Shown here: one piece after another, positions 24,169 through 32,400 of the stretch
How positions within the stretch are numbered: position 1 is the stretch's first letter
Layout of the letters: each line of letters begins with the position of its first letter
Assembly (NCBI GenBank): GCA_002005505.1
Contig: KV908509.1
Location: 195,780-259,779, forward strand
Direction: 5' to 3'
Length of the DNA stretch: 64,000 nt
From: Botryococcus braunii
Lineage: Eukaryota > Chlorophyta > Trebouxiophyceae
Position numbers and translations under genes: made by a program
The notes under the pieces: model-generated
The model's input: only the letters and a program-made list of their open reading frames with translations
Database searches by the model: none
Told to the model about the DNA's origin: nothing

Positions 24169-26721
24169 TAAGAGTCTTATGCCAGGCTCTAGGTGCTTGT
24201 TTCAGGCCATACAAAGCCTTCTTCAAGCGGCAAACAATGTTGCCATCTCCATTTTCAAAACCAGGTGCTTGTGTTACATACACCTCTTCTTCTAACTCAC
24301 CATTCAGGAAAGCAGTCTTGACATCCACTTGATGGATCTCCAAACCCTCCTTGGCAGCCACTGCAAGTAGTGCCCGTCTCGATCCGTAACTGCTGGTTGG
24401 AGCAAACACTTCCATGACATCTACTCCAGGGATTTGCCTACATCCCTGAGCAACCAGCCTGGCCTTGAATCTGATTACATTACCATGGGCATCCATTTTC
24501 ACCGAAAATATCCAATGAAGGGGAATCACTTTATGTCCACGAGGCCTAGGAACATATTCCATCACCTCATGAGCATCCAACGAATCTTGCTCCTCCTGCA
24601 TAGCAGCCTTCCAGTATTCCCACTGTGGGGACTGCTGTGCTTCTTTCAAGCTAGAGGGCACACTAATCTTGCTAAACCGCACCCCAGTGTGCTTCCCCTT
24701 TTCTCCCTGCTTCTCATCAGTGCTACTCTCAGTCTCACTAGTACCCACTACTCTTCCACTGACATTCGCCGCACTGCATACAGGGGCAGTCTGGGCTGCC
24801 TCTGAATTTCTTCTCTGACCTCTCTCTCCCTTCGACTCACAGCTTGCCTTTTCAAGCTTGGTGCTTCGCACGCTTACATCATCCTCCAAAACACAGGTAC
24901 CTCTCGGAAACCTCTTATAATCTGTAGTTTCTGCACAGTGTCCGAGCTTCCGATTCACCTCGTCTGTCACACTCTGACATGTATGGTGAGTATCAGCCTC
25001 ACCAATTCTCTCACAAACAAAGCTGGCACAGTGTTTCATGTGTGTGCACTTCCCCTCTTGCTGGAGTGCCAGAACCTCTCTCTCTCTTTTCCGTCCTCCC
25101 ACCAAACATGAGCGCTGGGGCGCTGCCCCAGCCGCACTCTCACAAACAGACCACAAACAGCCCTCAGGGGTGTGGCTGGCACCACATTGTTCCTTGACTG
25201 GGGTCCGAAATGGGCAATCCACACTCTCCGCACAGCTCACATTGCTAACATTGCTCTCAAGTACATAACAGGTCCCACCCAGGCCACTCAACTCACTTGG
25301 ACCATTGTCAGTCTCTTCAGAGACTGTCCCCCTCTCATCACTTACATGCCTCGCAGGTCTCTCATGATCCTGACCCATGTCCTGCACTTCCCCTGGTCCC
25401 TGTGACTCTCTGTCATGTTCAGTCGACCCCTCTCGCTCACAGCTCTCTCCCTTCTCCTGTGCCAGCAGGAGTTCACGATTAGCAGCTCGTTGTTCGTATC
25501 GTTGGGATCCAGTCAGATCGTCCGGCAGCTTGTCTACGCTGTCGGGTTGATTGGTTCGAAGGGACTGCTGTGCCCTTTCCAAGAGAGGTTGAAGGTGTCC
25601 ACAGTCCTGGCTCCCTCTAGCCAGGTTGCGAAGTGACTCCACTATTCCTGATTGGTTCAGATCCAACGGGTGTGGTTCTCCAGATGGTCCAGTAGAACGC
25701 TTGGTGGCGGCCTCCCCTGGGAGGCACTTCCCCTGACAGCCAGGCTCGGTTGCAGCCTTGTCAGAGGGTTCTGGGAAGGTGCTGTAAGGCCTGCTGCTGG
25801 AACTGGGGGCGCTGATTCCTCCATTCCTGATGCTGGTCTGAAAAGTGTCCGCAGACTGATCACTGTTCTGCTGCTGGAGAGTTAACCCTTCAGGATACGA
25901 GAAATTCTGAGGTTGCCCAGAGGTTGCATTCACTCCTACCCGAGACGCCCCTCGGATATTTTCCACAAACTCCACATCTCTGCTTTCTCGCCAGACTCCT
26001 CCTTCCAGGTAGATTCGATATGCTTTGGACACAAGCGAGTATCTTGTGAACATGCCTGGGACTGCCTTGGGGGAGAACACGCCCCTCTGCTGGTCAGGAA
26101 CGTGGACAAATGCCAGACATCCCCATGTACGCAAGAGGGAGACATCTGGTTTATAGCCCATAAACAATTCAAAGGGAGTAAGAGGCCTGCCCATGCTGGG
26201 TCCCATATTCAGGAGGATGCAGGCTGTTTCCAGGGCTTCCTTCCACATCACAGGGCTGGCTGCAGCAAAATTGAGAAGGGTTCTTGTGCGCTCCTTCAGG
26301 GTCCTGTTGGCTCGCTCTGCTATCCCGTTCTGCTGCGGGGTGTATGGAGCGGACATCTCCAGTTTAGTTCCCTGAGAGGCACAAAATTCCTTGAGCTGGA
26401 GTTGATAAATTCAGTACCCCGATCGCACCGAATGCACTTGACAGTAACTCCTCTTTCAGTCTTCCAAAATAATATAAGGTCCCTGACCACTGATCCGATG
26501 ACGTCCTTTGATTTAACTGGCAGGACTGCCTTCCAGCCAGAAGCCTCATCAGCCACAGTCACCCAAAACCTTTCTCCAGTGATGGCAGCAGGGGAAATAG
26601 GGCCAACTGTGTGAATATGGACTCTGTCAAGAGGGTTCACGGCTGGTCTGGAACTTTCTCCAAAGGGGGGACGAGCATGCTTCCCCTCGATGCAGGCTTC
26701 ACAATACTTGGGGCAACTTTC
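24169..26721 (-). pseudogene. pol: Copia II integrase, linker and RT N-part
   Basis: Read from 26721 down: end of the integrase zinc domain (CPKYCEACIEGK), the catalytic core with VHIHTVGPIS (first Asp of the triad changed to His near 26614), CDRGTEF, and AERANRTLKERTRT. A frameshift lies at about 26385-26400. The frame then stays open through the long Ser/Glu/Cys linker to RT (VHWIFSVKMDAHGN, KTAFLNGELEEEVY, ALYGLKQAPRAWHKTL), where the Harbinger element interrupts. The linker has one CVLEDDV block. Confidence 0.87.
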
Positions 26722-27416
26722 TGTTAGGTTATGGGCTTGGCGTATTCCTGTGTGGTGGCAGCACGGAGGGTGTTAGACCAGTGTCGGCTCTACTGTGTGA
26801 CGAGAAGTAGAGAAAGAGACACTGTCAATCAAGGACTGATTGGCAACGTGAGTGAAGCACCCGAAGTGCTGTGATAGTCCCAATCAAGTCTATTACAACA
26901 TGCACTCTATCACTCTCGTAACAACGGAATTCAAACTACCCTAGTCTGTTCTCACTCAGTTCTGGGTGGTCTCATTGTCCGATGAATGGAAAGTCAAGCG
27001 CATACACCTAACATAATAAACTAAAAGCATTCAGAGTCTCAAACAAGCTATCCTAACTATGCACACATTACCTGTGTGGTGGCAGCACGGAGGGTGTTAG
27101 ACCAGTGTCGGCTCTACTGTGTGACGAGAAGTAGAGAAAGAGATACTGTCAATCAAGGACTGATTGGCAACGTGAGTGAAGCACCCGAAGTCCTGTGATA
27201 GTCCCAATCAAGTGCCTTGCCTTGCTGCGCAGCCACCACTACCTTCTTGCAACAAACGTGTGTGTAACTTGCGTTACTGCTATCCACATTCAAATGTACA
27301 TAACCTAGTGCTGAGTCACGTCTCGGCCCGATTTGTCTTGTATTATTGTCTCTGGCGGAATTGCCAATATTACTCCTGTGAGGGAAAGGCACTAAATATT
27401 ATTATCTATTACAACA
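26722..27416 (-). repeat. 3' LTR of copia III
   Basis: 695 bp. On the minus strand it runs TGTTGTAATAGAT...CCTAACA. Two 142-bp modules (plus-strand 26748-26889 terminal and 27072-27213 inner) stand 324 bp apart. The inner one is followed by GTAATG, the terminal one by GAATACGCC. The last bases, GCCCATAACC-TAACA, are complementary to the primer site. Confidence 0.92.
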
Positions 27417-27434
27417 CTTCCCCTTGCCTTTTCC

Positions 27435-28508
27435 TCACAGAAACTTAGCAAGTCCCAGTGAGTTACGATGACCCTGAAACACCAACTTAACCAGTGGCTT
27501 GGTAAAGATGTCAGCTATGTTTCTAGCAGATTGAACATATTTAAAGTCCACCTGCCCCTTTGCAATTGCTTCACGTGCAAAATGACAGCTTATTGCAATG
27601 TGTTTTGTGTGTTTTGAATACACAGGATTCCTCAGGTGATTGATGCACCCTTGATTATCACAATGGATTTTCACTATCCAAGGCAATACTCCAATTTCCT
27701 CCAGGAATCCTCTTAACCAGTTAGCCTCCTTCACTACAGCACTTGCTGCCATGAACTCAGCTTCTACTGTTGATGTGGCTACAGCAGATTGCTTCTTGCT
27801 CCCCCACACCACAGCACCTCCAAATACAGTAAGGACAAAACCAGTGGTGGAAAACCGGTGGTCTTGATCACCCCCATAATCTGCATCAACATATCCCTCC
27901 AACTCTGTTTCTTTTCCACCAAGGATCAGAACCAGGTCTCGGGTTCCCTTGAGATATTTAAGCACACGGACTGCCTCATTCCAGTGTGCTGTGGTGGGGG
28001 ACATACGATACCGAGACAACACTCCTACAGCCTGAGCTATATCAGGACGAGTTGTGTTTGCTATATACAGTAGGGATCCTACGAGCTCGCAATAACGATG
28101 CCCGGGAGGAAGGAGACTCCCAGCACCAATACTATTACTCCCATCCTTGGGAGCTGGCATCTGAGACATCACAAAATCTTTCGTCATTGGGGTGTCTGGC
28201 CCAACTGACTCAAGATCTAAGCCAAACTTCTCCACGAGTGCATCTATTTTGGGAATGCAGCTCAAGGAGATTAGCCCCTTTTCTCTATCTCTTGTTACCT
28301 GACATCCCAAGAAGTCTTTCACCTCTCCCAAATCATGAATGGTGAATTCCTTCTTGAGAAGTCCTTTTACTCTCTCAACCTCTGACATTCCCTTGGACAC
28401 AATCAGGAGATCATCAACATATATCAGCACATAGGATTTACCACCATCCTCGGAGCATTTCACATACACACCAGCATCACTCATACACACCTCATATCCC
28501 ATGATTTC
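27435..28508 (-). pseudogene. pol: Copia III RT C-part and RNase H
   Basis: An open frame from the copia IV junction to the stop at 27435. It begins at MGYEVCMSDAG, with YVDD near 28422-28411, the FLGCQV, SCIPKIDALVEKF and IANTTRPDIAQ blocks, then RNase H (YVDADYGGDQ, TVEAEF, HCDNQGC) and ADIFTKPL. The protein is nearly the same as the copia IV end, but many third codon positions differ. It is listed as a pseudogene because copia IV separates it from the rest of its own polyprotein (35284-39616). Confidence 0.9.
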
Positions 28509-28878
28509 TGTTGTATTGGATGAGTTATTTATGCCTTTCCCTCAGTGGAGTAATAGTGGCTATTCCGTCAGTGACAATAATAAATGACTAATATGGGCGA
28601 AACTACAAAGACTTAGCGGTTAGGAACAATTTGAACGAAGATAAAGATAACGCAAGTTACAGACACGTTTAGTGCAGGAAGGTAGTGGTGCTAGCACGGA
28701 GAGGCAAGGCACTTGTTTGGGACTTCACAAGCACTCCGGGTGTTTCCTTAAAGTTGCCCAATCAGTCCTTGATTGTTCATGTTCTAGACTCTACTCTTCG
28801 TCACACAGTAGAGCGAACTTTGACTCACACCCTCCGTGCCGCCACTGCACAGGAATACGCCAAGCCCATAACCTAACA
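28509..28878 (+). repeat. 5' LTR of copia IV
   Basis: 370 bp, TGTTGTATTGG...CCTAACA. It carries the U3 motif TGCCTTTCCCTCAG and a single copy of the structured module, from about CACTTGTTTGG to GCACAG, followed by GAATACGCC. The apical stem CTCTAC/GTAGAG is conserved with copia III, while the outer stem is GTTC/GAAC instead of CAGTGTC/GACACTG. Confidence 0.95.
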
Positions 28879-28888
28879 GGTTATGGGC
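28864..28888 (+). promoter_or_regulatory. Hairpin joining LTR end to primer-binding site (copia IV)
   Basis: GCCCATAACC (28864-28873), loop TAACA, then GGTTATGGGC (28879-28888): a perfect 10-bp inverted repeat across the LTR/primer-site border. The left arm matches the anticodon arm of initiator tRNA-Met itself. The same arrangement occurs in copia III at 40222-40246. Confidence 0.75.
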
Positions 28889-28891
28889 CCA
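28879..28891 (+). promoter_or_regulatory. Primer-binding site of copia IV (half-tRNA type)
   Basis: GGTTATGGGCCCA directly after the LTR. It complements the anticodon arm of initiator tRNA-Met. Confidence 0.9.
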
Positions 28892-28946
28892 CCACTCTCC
28901 CGTTGAGTGTGTGTGGCTGGCTCAAGAATCGGAGACGAGAAGCTGT

Positions 28947-29444
28947 ATGGCCAAGCGCCGCAGAGCAAAGCAGACTGCTCGCAAGACTACCAACGTCGAC
29001 GTTCCTGCTCGGCTAAGAACCGGTCCACCTTCGTACAACGATAGAATCAGAAACGGAGGACAGCAAGGAGATCGGACTCCTGACGAACGGGCTGCCATTG
29101 TAAAAGACTACGTGTTTCATCTGTACGTTGGACGACCTCTCCCCCAGCCAGCGTGGTTTGGTTCAAGATTTTCCACGTATCCAGCGTATAAGTTCACTCC
29201 TTGGGAACAATCATTTGTAAATTTGGAACCAGGTTTCATCACCAAAGAGAAATTTCGGAGGTATTGCAGTGCAACGAAGTGGCTCAACAGAGAGCAAGAA
29301 TTTGCTGAGCACACTGCATATTTGGCGGTTGAGTCTGCACTGGCAACTATTCCAGTGAAGGCCTTTCAGGATGTGCTGATTCCTAACATTCGTGACGAGT
29401 CTGAGTGGGAAACTGATTCAGACCTTGAAGGTGTTGTGGAGTAA
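28947..29444 (+). CDS. ORF0 of copia IV, conserved accessory protein of unknown function
   Basis: 165 residues from ATG 28947, the first ATG with a basic start (MAKRRRAKQTARK). An open stretch upstream lacks a better ATG. Nothing in it matches a family I know. It has a basic N-terminus that could be nuclear-localising or RNA-binding, a core with conserved aromatic blocks (PSYNDR, ERAAIVKDYV, WFGSRF, YPAYKFTPWE, EPGFITKEKF), and an acidic end (ESEWETDSDLE). Related frames sit in the same place in copia III (39668-40165), II (42600-43124) and D (57879-58402). Protein similarity between subfamilies is moderate, so the reading frame is evidently under selection. It ends 51 bases before the gag ATG. 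Stop codons between them exclude simple readthrough. Confidence 0.8.
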   Translation: MAKRRRAKQTARKTTNVDVPARLRTGPPSYNDRIRNGGQQGDRTPDERAAIVKDYVFHLYVGRPLPQPAWFGSRFSTYPAYKFTPWEQSFVNLEPGFITKEKFRRYCSATKWLNREQEFAEHTAYLAVESALATIPVKAFQDVLIPNIRDESEWETDSDLEGVVE

Positions 29445-29495
29445 GTGGTTTAAGTGTGCCTCTGACGCTAGAAACTGACATTCTGTGTGCACACT

Positions 29496-32400
29496 ATGAC
29501 TTCTAAGAAGAAGAGTCAGTCATCTAGTGGAACCTCTGCATCTGTGAGAGAGACCACCACCTCAACACCTGTGAGAGAGCCTTGCACTCCCAGCACATCC
29601 AGGGGAGAAGGTGATGAGTTGCCAAAGGTGATTCCTACACTTGTGAAGGTACATATCAAGCTAAAAGAAAAGGGACACAACATTATGATTTGGAAGAATG
29701 CGTACCTTGCAGCAAATGAGGCCAAGGGATCACTGCCTGCAGTACTTGAGGACATGCCTGGGACCACGCATGATGCTGCAGCACTGCTGTTGCTGTATGA
29801 ATCTGTACCCGAAGAGTGGCACGGGGAATTATCTGATTTGTCCTCTGCATATGTTGCATATGAATATATCTGTAGGAAGTTCATTGGGGGTTATAATCTC
29901 CAAGCCAACATGGACTGGCTGTTGGAGATGAGTCAGGGGATGAAGCACGACGAGACCATTTCCCAATATGTGAGTCGCATGCTGAATCTGAAGGCATGTC
30001 TTCAGAGGAATAATCATCCTCTTCTGGATAGCTTTGTAGCTACCCAAATTGTGCAGGGTCTACCTGAAACAGCCAAGGAGACAGGCAGCTTGTCAACAGC
30101 AGCAGGGACCCCACTCAACAAGCTGGCAGACCTGCTGAGGACCACAGCCGTTGCTCTGGGATTTGATGAGACTGCCCCACGTCAGCCACGAGTTTTGGCT
30201 GTTCCTCAGGGCAGCAACAGAGTCAGCACCCCTGGAGCAGTCAGTGGAGCCAGTCCTTCGCCCTCAACCGGACAGTCTGATTCCAAGGGAGTTTGCAACT
30301 ACTGCAATAGAAAGGGCCATTATTGGAGAGACTGCAGAAAGAGGCGCAGGGATGAGGAGACACAGAGGAACGTGGTGGCCGCTGTCCAACAGCTGCAAGG
30401 CATGTGGCCTCAGGGCCAGCCATCTATGGGTGGACCCCATCCCCCAGTAGCCCAACTGGCCCATCATGGTGCAGATGCCTTCCCTGCTTGGTTTCAGCCT
30501 CCTGCTCCACCTCCACCTCCTCCTGAAGGTATGCTGTACACAATATCTCACAATGTCCTGGACAGTACTATCAGTAAACCCCTGCAGCACTCCTGGCTGG
30601 TTGACAGTGGGGCCTCGGTCCACCTAGTAAATGACGTGGCATTGCTGCATAACCCTATCATCCATGCCAAACCAATTCCCCTGCACTTGGCCACCTCTGA
30701 TGCCACTGGGTGTATTATTGCATCTGGGTCAGTCTGCATTTTGAGCCCGCAACGCATTCCCCTCTGGATCCACCATGTGCAGTGTGTCCCTTCAGCTACC
30801 ACCAACATCCTGTCAGTATCTGCTGCCCTTAGGGATGGTGCAATATTCCAAACAGACAATGTGGGTGCCTTTTCGTATGTCAGTGGACCAAACCACTGGA
30901 GAGCTCAGGTCACTGCAGAGATGGGACTGTACTACATTCATAGTGTAGTTGCAGTGAGAGGAAACAGCACCTCAAAGCATGCAGCCAGTGCAACCAAACA
31001 GCCAAAATCCAGTATCTTATCACACAGCTGTGCCAAACGTTACTTGTGGCATAGCAGAATGGGACACCCTGGAGAAACGTGGATGCAGCGTCTTGCTAAG
31101 GAGAACCTGGTGACTGGGATTGACACCTCTCTCTCTCCCTGCACTGATTGCCCGGTACACTGTGAAGCGTGTATTGAAGGAAAGACTGCCAGACCCTCCT
31201 TCGGAATCAGTACCAGACCTGCCTTGGAACCCCTGGATCGAGTACACATAGACACTGTGGGTCCTATTACACCTGCAGCCATTACTGGTGAACGTTTCTG
31301 GGTTACTGTACTGGATGAAGCCTCACAGTGGAAAGCAGTTATTCCAGTAAAGTCCAAAGACACCATCAGTGCAGCTGTCAGGGACTTACTTGTTTACTGG
31401 CAGACACAACGAAAAACCACTGTGAAGTGTGTCAGATGTGACAGAGGAACTGAATTTCTTAATGCCCGGTTCAAGGAGTTCTGTGCCTCCCAGGGGACTA
31501 AGCTGGAGACCTCTGCCCCATACACCCCACAGCAGAATGGAGCAGCTGAACGAGCCAACCGAACCCTGAAGGAAAGAACCCGGACTATCCTGAGCTTTGC
31601 TGCTGCCAGTCCCACCCTCTGGAAAGAAGCCCTGGAGACAGCATGCACCCTGCTTAACATGGGCCCAAGCACAGGCAGGGACCTTACCCCCTTTGAATTA
31701 TTCTGGGGATATAAGCCTGATGTCTCACTCCTGCGCACATGGGGTTGCCTTGCATATGTGCATATCCCAGATGTCCAGAGGCCAGTCTTTGCACCAAAAA
31801 CTGTGCCAGGAATGCTCACAGGTTATTCAGCCTCCTCCAAAGCCTATCGGATATACATGGGTGGGGGTATATGGCGAGAGAGCAGAGATGTCATCTTTGT
31901 GGAGCATCTCAGAGGGGCCTCTCGTGTTGGTCTCAGTGTGACTCCTGCTCAGTCTGAGGAATTTCTGTCCCCTGTTCCCTCTGAACCCAGCACTACCAAA
32001 CAGCACCCAGAGCCAGTTAAGGTATCTTGTGGAGACGACAGTGAGGCAGAGATCCAGGACTCATCAGTCGAGACAGTACATTCACACATTTCCCAGGAAG
32101 ACACAGACTCAGAATGTCCAGGACCCTCTGGGAAGGCTGAGCCCGAGCCTGACCCCCAGAGATCCACTGCTCCCGCGGAGATCCGAAGGACCATCGAAGC
32201 AGCTCTGGACCTGGCCCGCGGCATTCATTCGGACTCGGGACTACAGCAACAAATGATGCGAGCTCAAGAGTCTCTCAGACCAACAAGCCTGGAGAACTCC
32301 AATTTGGCTGCTGATGGGCTAACAAGAGCCCAGAGGCATGAGCAACGAACACTTGCAAGAGAACTCCTGCTGTCACAGGAGGTGGGTGAGAGCAGAGACA

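Noticed and set aside
28911..28946. Upstream extension of ORF0 in copia IV (and 43125-43232 in copia II)
   Set aside because: The frame is open but lacks a good ATG, and the extension runs into primer-site or LTR sequence. The conserved start is the ATG before the basic residues.
29442..29496. Readthrough fusion of ORF0 to Gag in copia IV
   Set aside because: The frames agree in IV and III, but further in-frame stops lie between them, and in copia II the frames differ.
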